Positions 33,441 to 40,691 of a stretch of 64,000 nt of DNA are shown here, piece by piece. Both the position numbers and the translations under genes were made by a program. How positions within the stretch are numbered: position 1 is the stretch's first letter; each line of letters opens with the position of its first letter. A model generated the notes under the pieces. That model ran no database searches. It had not been told where the DNA came from and was given only the letters and a program-made list of their open reading frames with translations. This DNA is from an uncultured Ruminococcus sp. Lineage in GTDB: Bacteria; Bacillota; Clostridia; Oscillospirales; Ruminococcaceae. The stretch lies in the NCBI RefSeq assembly GCF_946415235.1, contig NZ_CAMKRR010000005.1:46604-110603 (forward strand). The letters run 5' to 3'.

Positions 33441-34289
33441 CTATTTCCCCTCCCACAAATAAGTTAATCCGTATTTCTCACAAAAAAGTTCCATGGATTC
33501 GTTTTCTGCCTTTTCGTAATATACAAAGAAATTTTTTCCTTCTCTCGCAGCTTTATCTTTATATTTGCTGAAAACTTCTTCAAAAGTTTTTTCATAGTTG
33601 CTATCAAGTGAATCAAAAGTCGAAATATCCTTATGCCATCTTGTCGGAGGTTGAAGAACAAATGTACCTTCTTGTGTGCAAGCTCTTATTTCAGCAAGTT
33701 TTCCTCTCCTTAACATATTGATGTCTTTGGTTGAAAAAGTTGAGTCGTTTGGGTGATTGTGCGTCAGTACACACCCCTTCATGCTTTTGATTTCTTTTGC
33801 CGTAAATGTAACGCTATCGGAAGTACCTTTTTTCTTGAAAAGAATTTTGCCTTCGTTATCATAGATAATAGCTGTTTCGTATTTATTACCAACTATTATT
33901 CTTTCGTCTTCATAAAGTTTTTGTTTTGCCTTATCGTTAAATAAAGAACTTCCGCTTTTAACAGGCGTACTCTTTGGTTTTATTTTACCACTATTTCTGT
34001 CACTTGTCAACCCTCTGATTTGTGCAAGATTACGCTGTTCTATAGCTCTGCCCTGCTCCTCGGAAAGTGACGGCGCTGTGTAGTCTGCGGCATTAGCGTT
34101 CGGCAGCTCCTCCCACGTCTTGGAACGCGAGCCGTCAGCGTTCTGCTTGCCACGCAGCACCTGTCCGTCGTAGATGATAGTGCAGTCACAGTTGTCGTGC
34201 CTGCGGAAGATGCCGTCGGGCTGTTCTCCGAATTTATATTTGCCTGCGACCTCGGTGCACCAATCACAGCATTTCGTACCAATACACAC
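33441..34289 (-). pseudogene. 5'-truncated phage minor head protein with JAB-like domain
   Basis: The first 75 residues match the C-terminal end of Mu gpF/SPP1 gp7-type minor head proteins: CCDWCTEVAGKYKFGEQPDG then RRHDNCDCTIIYDG. The usual upstream 200 or more residues are missing; in-frame codons before GTG 34289 reach a TGA, so the 5' part was lost. After a linker, the C-terminal 150 residues hold THNHPNDSTFSTKD, the H-x-H-P-x6-S-x2-D arrangement of JAB/MPN metallopeptidases (also seen in RadC). Phage head proteins with extra toxin-like C-terminal domains are known. Codon use is AT-rich against the flanking genes. Whether it is still expressed is unclear. Confidence 0.65.
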
Positions 34290-34332
34290 TATGCAGTATT
34301 TCAGCTGAAGAGAAAGGTTAGATCAATTCTTA

Positions 34333-34380
34333 TAAACTAAGCACTAATAACTAACCACCACTCACTATTCACTAAAAACT
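34333..34380. repeat. TAA-rich low-complexity string, right edge of phage remnant
   Basis: TAAACTAAGCACTAATAACTAACC...CACTAAAAACTGA. It separates the broken phage gene from tRNA-Gln and shares the CACTAA/ACTAA units of 37039-37073. Confidence 0.45.
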
Positions 34381-34405
34381 GAGCCCCTCGGTTAAACCGA
34401 GGGGC
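34378..34405 (-). terminator. Terminator after tRNA-Gln
   Basis: On the minus strand GCCCCTCGG-TTTAA-CCGAGGGGC then TCAGTTTTT, 8 bases after the tRNA 3' end. Confidence 0.88.
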
Positions 34406-34412
34406 GTTTGGA

Positions 34413-34484
34413 TTGGGGCAGCGGGATTTGAACCCACGAATGCAGGAGTCAAAGTCCTGTGCCTTACCGCTTGGCTATACCCCA
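34413..34484 (-). tRNA. tRNA-Gln(TTG)
   Basis: A 72-base cloverleaf on the minus strand: acceptor TGGGGTA/TGCCCCA, D-arm GCC...GGC, anticodon stem CAGGA/TCCTG with loop CTTTGAC (anticodon TTG), T-arm GTGGG-TTCAAAT-CCCGC, discriminator A, CCA not encoded. The 3' end faces the phage remnant, as expected if a phage once integrated here. Confidence 0.95.
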
Positions 34485-34498
34485 ACACTTACCAAAAT

Positions 34499-34527
34499 AT
34501 TATAACAAAAATCCTGCAATAAATCAA
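34499..34527 (-). promoter_or_regulatory. Promoter for tRNA-Gln
   Basis: On the minus strand TTGATT, 17-base spacer, TATAAT, 14 bases before the tRNA. The spacer overlaps the MATE gene terminator. Confidence 0.7.
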
Positions 34528-34542
34528 TACCGCAGGATTTTT
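34507..34542 (-). terminator. Terminator after MATE gene
   Basis: AAAAATCCTGC-loop-GCAGGATTTTT, an 11-bp stem with T-run on the minus strand, 60 bases after the MATE stop. Confidence 0.8.
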
Positions 34543-34604
34543 ATTTATATTTTAACTTAACTTTTCTTTTGTCCGATATTTCTTTTTGGCGTTATTTCCA
34601 CATA

Positions 34605-36152
34605 TCAGTACCATTCGAGGTCCTTCATGTTCCTGAACTCAAATACAGCCATAACGATAGCAACCACAGCCGAAAGCCCGTCCGCAACAGGACCCGTATA
34701 GGTTATTCCGTCTATGCCGAACATCATGGGAAGTACTATAAGCAGCGGCAGGAAAAAGAGTATCTGCCTTGTCAGTGAAAGAAATATACCCTTTATGGAC
34801 TTTCCTATTGATGTAAAAAACGTGGAGGTTATGGGCTGGAGGCAGTTGAGCCATGTGAAGAACAGGAATGTACGGAAGAACTTTGCACCGAATTCGTAAT
34901 ATTCCTCGCTTGCCTGTCTGTTTGCGAATACGCTGAGTATCTGTCTCGGGAAGAGCTGGAACATAATGAAAGCGATTATCGAAATGACAAGACCAGCTTT
35001 AAGAGCCATCCAGAAAGCGCTTCTAACTCTGTCATAATTCTTTGCGCCGTAGTTGAAGCTCTCAATAGGCTGTGTACCCTGAGCAAGTCCGATAACTATT
35101 GAGAATACTATCATATTGACCTTCATGACTATTCCCGCAACAGCTATAGGGTCATCAGCGCCGTACTCCGAAAGGGTGCCATAGTGCTTGAGCGAGTTGT
35201 TGAGAACTATCTGAACGATGGCGATAGCGAGCTGATTGAAGCATGAAGCCATACCTATGGAGCAGATCCTTCTTACGATCCTGAATGACGGGATAAGATG
35301 TTTGCCGAAAAGGTATACGGTCTTGAAGTGCATACAGTAGATAACAACTATCACGGCAGAAATAAACTGTCCGATAACTGTAGCGACAGCTGCTCCCTTC
35401 ATACCCCAGCCGAGACCGAGAACGAATACCGCGTCAAGTATGGTATTTATAACAGCTCCCGTGACATTGCATATCATTGTCATTTTCGGACTTCCGTCCG
35501 CTCTGACGATATGTCCGCCGCCGGTGGTAAGTATCAGGAACGGGAAACCAAAAGCCGTATAGCTGACGTATTCCTTTGCATAAGGCATGACCGCGTCCGT
35601 AGCTCCGAAGCGTTTCAGCAGCGGCGTCAGGAAAATGAGCGTAACAGCCGAGAGTATAACACCGCCTGCCACTAAGAGTGAAAGCGCATTTCCCGCAAAA
35701 TACGGAGCTTTTTTCTTGTCGCCCATACCCATTGTAAGGTTGAAGCACGAAGCACCGCCTATACCGAGGAGGAGCGCCAGTGCCATACACGCAGTAGTAA
35801 ACGGGAAAGCAATAGAAGTTGCAGTATTTCCGAGAGTTCCCACAGCTTTACCGATAAAGAGCTGATCCACCATATTGTAAAGCGCACTTACGAGCATACC
35901 AACGATACTCGGTATTGCGAACTTGAGCATAAGCGACCTTACAGGCGCATTGCCGAGAGGATTTCCTATGCCAGCAGGCGGTCCTCCTACACCCGGAGGC
36001 GGTCCTCCCACTCCCGGAGGCGGTCCTCCTACTCCCGGAGGCGGTCCTCCCACTCCCGGAGGCGGTCCTCCCACTCCCGGAGGCGGTCCTCCCACTCCCG
36101 GAGGCGGAGCTCCTGCACCGCTCGGTGGTCCATCGTATATTCGTCCATTCAT
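34605..36152 (-). CDS. MATE family efflux transporter with Gly-Pro repeat tail
   Basis: A Na+- or H+-driven multidrug/metabolite exporter. After residue about 75 the protein is a normal MATE: twelve hydrophobic segments starting NAPVRSLMLKFAIPSIVGMLVSALYNMVDQLF, with a second half starting at IPSFRIVRRICSIGMASCFNQ. The first 65 residues are unusual: six near-perfect copies of the 7-residue unit VGGPPPG, encoded by 21-base repeats. AGAAGGG is 7 bases before the ATG, so the tail does seem to be translated. The cytoplasmic tail could bind a partner or be neutral. Substrate unknown. It has its own promoter and terminator. Confidence 0.92.
   Translation of the reverse strand: MNGRIYDGPPSGAGAPPPGVGGPPPGVGGPPPGVGGPPPGVGGPPPGVGGPPPGVGGPPAGIGNPLGNAPVRSLMLKFAIPSIVGMLVSALYNMVDQLFIGKAVGTLGNTATSIAFPFTTACMALALLLGIGGASCFNLTMGMGDKKKAPYFAGNALSLLVAGGVILSAVTLIFLTPLLKRFGATDAVMPYAKEYVSYTAFGFPFLILTTGGGHIVRADGSPKMTMICNVTGAVINTILDAVFVLGLGWGMKGAAVATVIGQFISAVIVVIYCMHFKTVYLFGKHLIPSFRIVRRICSIGMASCFNQLAIAIVQIVLNNSLKHYGTLSEYGADDPIAVAGIVMKVNMIVFSIVIGLAQGTQPIESFNYGAKNYDRVRSAFWMALKAGLVISIIAFIMFQLFPRQILSVFANRQASEEYYEFGAKFFRTFLFFTWLNCLQPITSTFFTSIGKSIKGIFLSLTRQILFFLPLLIVLPMMFGIDGITYTGPVADGLSAVVAIVMAVFEFRNMKDLEWY
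35977..36102 (-). repeat. Six 21-bp tandem repeats inside MATE gene
   Basis: Unit GGCGGTCCTCCYACWCCCGGA on the plus strand, six copies with only third-position changes; each encodes one VGGPPPG unit on the minus strand. Length changes would stay in frame. Confidence 0.95.
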
Positions 36153-36193
36153 ATTTTTACCCTTCTTTTTCTTATAACATCAAATACTTTTTA

Positions 36194-36222
36194 ATTATAC
36201 ATCATTCGGGAAGAAAAAACAA
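36194..36222 (-). promoter_or_regulatory. Promoter for MATE gene
   Basis: On the minus strand TTGTTT, 17-base spacer, TATAAT, about 40 bases before the start. Confidence 0.65.
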
Positions 36223-36310
36223 TAGCGGTATAAAAAAATGATATGCCAATTTTTATTGATACTTTCCGTTAAACATAATGCAATTTCAACAAATAGGATA
36301 ACACAAGTCC

Positions 36311-36339
36311 TTGACAGTATGCCCTGTGTGTGGTAAAAT
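36311..36339 (+). promoter_or_regulatory. SigA promoter for maf
   Basis: TTGACA, 17-base spacer, TAAAAT, about 40 bases before the maf start. Confidence 0.8.
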
Positions 36340-36377
36340 ATTTTTTAGTACACATTTATATCTTACGGAGTAACAAT

Positions 36378-36959
36378 ATGAAAATAATACTTGCTTCGGC
36401 TTCCCCGAGACGTCGGGAGCTGATGAGATACATAACCGAGGATTTCGAGGCTGTCTCAACTGACTGCGATGAGACTCTCCCCGATGGTATTGAGCCGACA
36501 GCGGCTTCCGAGTACCTTGCCGTACTCAAAGCAAAGGCTGCCGCGGAGAAATACCCAGACTGTACGGTCATCGGCTGTGATACCACGGTCATACTGGGCA
36601 GCGAGATACTGGGCAAGCCCCGTGACAGAGCACAGTGCATAGCCGATATATCCAAGCTCTCGGGCAGAACACATCAGGTCATCACGGGCTGCTGTATAAT
36701 CAGCGGCGGCAGGGTAAGCTCATTTTCGGAAGTCACCGATGTGACCTTCAGAGAGCTGACAACTGCCGAGATAGAAGCCTACGCCGACACCGATGAACCT
36801 TACGACAAGGCAGGCGGCTACGGCATACAGGGGCTGGGCTCAGCGCTTATCTCCTATATCGACGGAGACTTTTTCAACGTGGTGGGACTTCCAGTGGCAA
36901 GGCTCTTTAACGAATTAAAAAATGCAGGGGCGGGCGTCCCCGACCGCCCAGCGGATTAA
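36378..36959 (+). CDS. maf: Maf-like nucleotide pyrophosphatase
   Basis: Family members hydrolyse dTTP, UTP and modified nucleotides and affect septum formation. The ATG at 36378 (GGAG 7 bases upstream) gives the standard N-terminus MKIILASASPRRRELM; the track start adds 16 unlikely residues. Other motifs: VIGCDTTVILGSEILGKP, SGRTHQVITGC and DKAGGYGIQGLGS. The last 11 residues (AGAGVPDRPAD) are encoded by a GC-rich hairpin repeat that seems to have replaced the natural C-terminus. Otherwise the length of 193 is normal. Confidence 0.94.
   Translation: MKIILASASPRRRELMRYITEDFEAVSTDCDETLPDGIEPTAASEYLAVLKAKAAAEKYPDCTVIGCDTTVILGSEILGKPRDRAQCIADISKLSGRTHQVITGCCIISGGRVSSFSEVTDVTFRELTTAEIEAYADTDEPYDKAGGYGIQGLGSALISYIDGDFFNVVGLPVARLFNELKNAGAGVPDRPAD
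36924..36957. repeat. GC-rich hairpin repeat, copy B, in the 3' end of maf
   Basis: GCAGGGGCGGGCGTCCCCGACCGCCCAGCGGATT; the stem GGGCGG/CCGCCC has a 10-base loop. Same outer layout as copy A near 8531. The gap after it (36960-37038) holds small imperfect hairpins (CCTAC-AGT-GTAGG, TTCAGC-CGTCA-GCTGAA) and no gene. Confidence 0.5.
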
Positions 36960-37038
36960 ATATTCGGGACACCTACCTACAGTGTAGGAAGATGTCCGTA
37001 GGACAGAGGGTACGTTCAGCCGTCAGCTGAACCGTACT

Positions 37039-37073
37039 CTACTAAGCACTAAGCACTAAAAACTAATAACTAT
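37039..37073. repeat. CACTAA/ACTAA low-complexity string
   Basis: CTACTAAGCACTAAGCACTAAAAACTAATAACTA just before the ribosome binding site of the DUF1015 gene. Confidence 0.5.
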
Positions 37074-37088
37074 AAAGGAGTATTTACC

Positions 37089-38357
37089 ATGAACTCAACC
37101 GCATTTCATTCTGCCGACATTCTTTTACCCAAGGACTGCGATATGCACAAGTGGTCCGTTATCGCCTGCGACCAGTACACCAGCGAGCCTGAGTACTGGG
37201 ACGAGGTAAGCGCTGCAGTTGGCAGCGCTCCCTCAACGCTTAACCTTATCCTCCCCGAGCTCTACCTCGAGCAGGACGGAGTCGCAGAGCGCATCGACAA
37301 TATCCACACAGCTATGGACAAGTACGTATCCGATGGTATCTTCACCGAGTACAAGGACGCTATGGTTTACGTTGAGCGCACTCAGAGCAACGGCATACTC
37401 CGTCAGGGCATCGTTGGCGCTATCGACCTTGAAAAGTACGACTTCTCAAAGGGCAGCACCTCAGAGGTAAGAGCTACCGAGGCTACCGTCATCGAGCGTA
37501 TACCTCCCCGTATCAAGGTAAGACAGGGAGCTCCCCTTGAGCTTCCCCACATTATGATACTCATTGACGATCCCGAGAATACAGTTATCGAACCCCTTGC
37601 AAAGAATGTTTCCGACGACAGCAAGCTCTATGACTTTGAGCTCATGCAGAACGGCGGCAGCATCAAGGGCTGGCTGGTTGACAAGTCCGCTCAGGAAGCA
37701 GTTGACAAGGCACTCTGCGCTCTTGCGGATCCCGATACATTCTGCAAAAAATACAGACTTTCAAACACTCCCGTACTCCTCTACGCTATGGGTGATGGAA
37801 ACCACTCCCTCGCTACAGCAAAGGAGTTCTACGAACAGCTGAAAAAGGCTGAGCCCGATAAGGACTTCTCCGACCACCCTGCTCGCTATGCTCTCGCCGA
37901 GATAGTGAACCTCCACAGTGAAGCCCTCAAATTCGAGGCTATACACCGCCTTGTATACGATGTTGACTGCGACAAGCTCATTGGCGGGCTCACAGCCGCA
38001 CTGGAACTCTCCGAGACAAAGACCTCAGACCAGTACGTTATCTGCACCTGCAAGGGCGTTGAAAAGAAGCTCTATATCAATAAAAAATCCTCAAATCTGT
38101 CTGTCGGCTCGCTCCAGAACTTCCTTGACGGATATATAAAGGCAAACGGCGGAAAGATCGACTATATCCACGGAGCCGATACAGTTAAGTCTCTCGCCGA
38201 CAAGCACAACGGCATCGCATTCATACTCCCCGATATGGACAAGTCTCAACTCTTCCCCACCGTTATCAAGGACGGAGCACTCCCGAGAAAGACCTTCTCC
38301 ATGGGACACGCCGAGGACAAGAGATTTTACATTGAAGCCCGCAGGATCACAGAATAA
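37089..38357 (+). CDS. DUF1015 family protein
   Basis: AAAGGAG lies 8 bases before the ATG. The 422 residues match the DUF1015 family of uncharacterised soluble proteins: the N-terminal KDCDMHKWSVIACDQYTSEPEYW, the central ERIPPRIKVRQGAPLELPH, and the conserved GDGNHSLATAKEFYEQ, in which His may be a metal or catalytic residue. In other genomes the family often lies near serine or D-3-phosphoglycerate metabolism genes, which is not seen here. The stop overlaps the start of the next gene (TAATG), so the pair is co-translated. Confidence 0.88.
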   Translation: MNSTAFHSADILLPKDCDMHKWSVIACDQYTSEPEYWDEVSAAVGSAPSTLNLILPELYLEQDGVAERIDNIHTAMDKYVSDGIFTEYKDAMVYVERTQSNGILRQGIVGAIDLEKYDFSKGSTSEVRATEATVIERIPPRIKVRQGAPLELPHIMILIDDPENTVIEPLAKNVSDDSKLYDFELMQNGGSIKGWLVDKSAQEAVDKALCALADPDTFCKKYRLSNTPVLLYAMGDGNHSLATAKEFYEQLKKAEPDKDFSDHPARYALAEIVNLHSEALKFEAIHRLVYDVDCDKLIGGLTAALELSETKTSDQYVICTCKGVEKKLYINKKSSNLSVGSLQNFLDGYIKANGGKIDYIHGADTVKSLADKHNGIAFILPDMDKSQLFPTVIKDGALPRKTFSMGHAEDKRFYIEARRITE

Positions 38358-38602
38358 TGGAATTACTGAACAATCTCGCCAAGCTCCACACCACGGAGCT
38401 TGGCGCAATTCGTATAAAGAGAAACCTGTCCCTTGACTGCACTGATACCGTTGAATGGTGCAGGGAGCAGATAAACGCTCCAGAAGCTGTTACAGAGCGC
38501 AAGGGCAAGAACTGGTACATAACCGTAAACGGCTGTATCATCACCGTGAACGCATACAGCTATACCATAATCACCGCACATAAGCTCAGAAAGGAGCGAT
38601 AA
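38357..38602 (+). CDS. DUF3781 family small protein
   Basis: The start shares a base with the DUF1015 stop. The 81-residue protein fits the DUF3781 pattern: NLAKLHTTELGAIRIKRNLSL, then VEWCREQINAPEAVTERKGKNWYI and the C-terminal ITVNAYSYTIITAHK. The family has no known function; members are short, cytoplasmic, alpha/beta. It is the middle of a run of small housekeeping-like genes, with the GNAT gene starting 2 bases after its stop. Confidence 0.75.
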   Translation: MELLNNLAKLHTTELGAIRIKRNLSLDCTDTVEWCREQINAPEAVTERKGKNWYITVNGCIITVNAYSYTIITAHKLRKER

Positions 38603-38603
38603 T

Positions 38604-39077
38604 ATGAACATCAGAAGATTTAAAGAAGCCGATGCAGAAGCAGTTTCGGCTGTTGTTATAAAAACTATAAGAATATCCAACGTTAAGGACTACCCTGCCG
38701 AGTCCATGGAAGAGTGGGTCAAAATCATGCAGCCTCAGAATATCCTCGAACGCGCCGGCTGGACGCACTTCTATGTAGTAGAGGATAACGATACTATCAT
38801 CGGCTGCGGCTCTATCGGTCCGTTCTGGGGCAAGGAGGACGAGAGCGGTCTGTTCACTATATTCGTGCTTCCCGAGTATCAGGGAAGAGGCGTAGGCAGG
38901 CTCATTATGGAAACTCTCGAAAAGGACGAGTACTTCCTCCGTGCAAAACGTATAGAGATACCCTCATCAATTACAGGCTGCCAGTTCTATCGAAAGTTCG
39001 GCTACGACTACAAGAACGGCATAGCGGAGCTTGACGAGGAGAGGCTCTACCGCCTTGAAAAGTTCAGAGAAGTATAA
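38604..39077 (+). CDS. GNAT family N-acetyltransferase
   Basis: AGGAG precedes the ATG. A single-domain GNAT of 157 residues: MNIRRFKEADAEAVSAVV (strand 1 and helix 1), FYVVEDNDTIIGCGSIG, FTIFVLPEYQGRGVGRLIMETLE (acetyl-CoA pyrophosphate loop Q-x-x-G-x-G) and CQFYRKFGYDYKNG. The acceptor substrate is unknown. It lies in a same-strand run DUF1015, DUF3781, GNAT, tcdA, methyltransferase with very short gaps. Confidence 0.88.
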   Translation: MNIRRFKEADAEAVSAVVIKTIRISNVKDYPAESMEEWVKIMQPQNILERAGWTHFYVVEDNDTIIGCGSIGPFWGKEDESGLFTIFVLPEYQGRGVGRLIMETLEKDEYFLRAKRIEIPSSITGCQFYRKFGYDYKNGIAELDEERLYRLEKFREV

Positions 39078-39087
39078 GGAGAAAACT

Positions 39088-39837
39088 ATGTCCGACCGTT
39101 TTTCAAGAACCGGGCTTCTTTTCGGAGAAGAAGCCATGAAAGTACTTGCCAATTCCCGCGTTGCCGTATTCGGCGTAGGAGGCGTGGGCGGCTATGCTGT
39201 TGAAGCTCTTGCCCGCTCGGGCGTTGGCGCACTTGACCTCATCGACGACGACAAGGTCTGCGTTACCAATATAAACCGTCAGATCATCGCCCTCGGCAGC
39301 ACCGTGGGTATGTACAAGGTGGACGCGGCGGCAGAGCGTATCCGCGACATAAATCCCGACTGCAAAGTGACCTGCCACAAAATGTTCTATATGCCCGAGA
39401 CTGCCGATAAACTTGACTTTTCACAGTACGACTACGTTATCGACGCCATTGACACCGTAACGGGCAAGTTAGAGATAATCATGCAGGCCAAAAGTGCGGG
39501 AGTTCCCGTTATAAGCTCAATGGGCGCAGGTAACAAGCTCGACCCCACCGCCTTTGAAGTCTCCGACATATACAAGACCTCCGTATGCCCCCTTGCAAAA
39601 GTCATGCGCTATCAGCTGAAACGCCGCGGAGTAAAGAAGCTTAAAGTCGTCTATTCCAAAGAGCAGCCCTTAGTGCCTCAAGGTATTGCTGCTGAGGACG
39701 GCTCGGGCAATACCGATATGCGAACAGGCGCAGCAAGGCGCTCAACTCCCGGTTCTACAGCATTTGTCCCCTCAGTCGTGGGACTTATCATCGCAGGCGA
39801 GGTCATAAAAGACCTGACAGGAACCGGCGAAAAGTAA
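39088..39837 (+). CDS. tcdA: tRNA threonylcarbamoyladenosine dehydratase TcdA
   Basis: Cyclises t6A37 in ANN-decoding tRNAs to ct6A using ATP. An E1-like enzyme of the ThiF/MoeB fold. The ATG at 39088 has AAGGAG upstream; the track start at 39031 overlaps the GNAT gene. Visible: RFSRTGLLFGEEAM, nucleotide-binding VAVFGVGGVGGYAVEALARSG, LDLIDDDKVCVTNINRQIIAL, YVIDAIDTVTGKLEI and the catalytic-Cys region KTSVCPLAKVMR. The 249-residue length matches TcdA (YgdL). Confidence 0.93.
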   Translation: MSDRFSRTGLLFGEEAMKVLANSRVAVFGVGGVGGYAVEALARSGVGALDLIDDDKVCVTNINRQIIALGSTVGMYKVDAAAERIRDINPDCKVTCHKMFYMPETADKLDFSQYDYVIDAIDTVTGKLEIIMQAKSAGVPVISSMGAGNKLDPTAFEVSDIYKTSVCPLAKVMRYQLKRRGVKKLKVVYSKEQPLVPQGIAAEDGSGNTDMRTGAARRSTPGSTAFVPSVVGLIIAGEVIKDLTGTGEK

Positions 39838-39849
39838 AGGTGTAATATT

Positions 39850-40605
39850 ATGTCAAACTCCGAAGAAATTATCTCCGCCGCAAAGCAGGGATTTGAAGCT
39901 GCTTTTTCCGAGAAGAGCTTCTACAACAGGCAGACGCAGGACATTTCTCATATTGAAGCTATACTCGGTATCCTTCCGGTAAAAAGCGGCATGAGGATAC
40001 TTGACCTGGGAACAGGCAGCGGCTATCTCATATTTGCCCTTGCAAAAAAGTATCCTGAGGCATCCTTTGTCGGACTTGACATTGTCGAAAATGCTCTCAT
40101 GCATAACAGACAAAGGGCGGCTCAGGAGGGGCTGGACAATATCAGCTTCGTAAGCTATGACGGCAGCACTATCCCATTTGAAAGCCGCAGCTTCGACATG
40201 GTCGTTACAAGGTATGCCCTCCACCATTTTCCAGATATAAACAGCAGTCTTTCAGAGGTGAGCCGTATTCTGTCCGATAAAGGCTGCTTTTTCATTTCAG
40301 ACCCCGCCCCCAATGAGGGTGATGAAAACGGCTTTGCCGACGAGTATATGCAGGTAAAGCCCGACGGACATATAAAATTCCGCAGCCTTGACGAGTGGAA
40401 GTCTCTTTGTGGGAACTGCGGCTTTCAGCTTGCAGATTCATTCGTCAGCAGCATTCGTTTTCCGCGAAAATACGAGAAAATATACGAAACTATAATGAAA
40501 CGTCACCCGAAAGGGACTGTCAGCAGCTACGGTATCGAAGTCACGGACGGAGAGATATTCATCACCGAACAGGTCAATAATATGCTTTTTTGCAGGGAAA
40601 TCTGA
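39850..40605 (+). CDS. Class I SAM-dependent methyltransferase
   Basis: A UbiE/COQ5-like methyltransferase of 251 residues. Motif I ILDLGTGSGYLIFALAKKYP binds SAM; motif II FVGLDIVENAL and the post-motif FDMVVTRYALHHF are clear. Substrate unknown; the motif set resembles small-molecule or quinone-type methyltransferases, though nothing in the neighbourhood points to quinones. AAAGGTG is upstream of the ATG, and the gap to tcdA is 12 bases, so it probably belongs to the same transcript. No terminator is obvious after it. Confidence 0.85.
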   Translation: MSNSEEIISAAKQGFEAAFSEKSFYNRQTQDISHIEAILGILPVKSGMRILDLGTGSGYLIFALAKKYPEASFVGLDIVENALMHNRQRAAQEGLDNISFVSYDGSTIPFESRSFDMVVTRYALHHFPDINSSLSEVSRILSDKGCFFISDPAPNEGDENGFADEYMQVKPDGHIKFRSLDEWKSLCGNCGFQLADSFVSSIRFPRKYEKIYETIMKRHPKGTVSSYGIEVTDGEIFITEQVNNMLFCREI

Positions 40606-40624
40606 CATTTACTGTTAAATCCCC

Positions 40625-40653
40625 TTGACCTTTTCGGCTTTTTGTGCTATGAT
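40625..40653 (+). promoter_or_regulatory. Promoter for DEAD-box helicase
   Basis: TTGACC, 17-base spacer, TATGAT, about 40 bases before the start codon. Confidence 0.75.
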
Positions 40654-40691
40654 ATTTTGTATTGGAACATTGATGGAAGAAAGGTAACAAA

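Noticed and set aside
35977-36102. Short regular repeats resembling a CRISPR array
   Set aside because: The 21-bp units are contiguous with no spacers and are translated in frame within the MATE gene.
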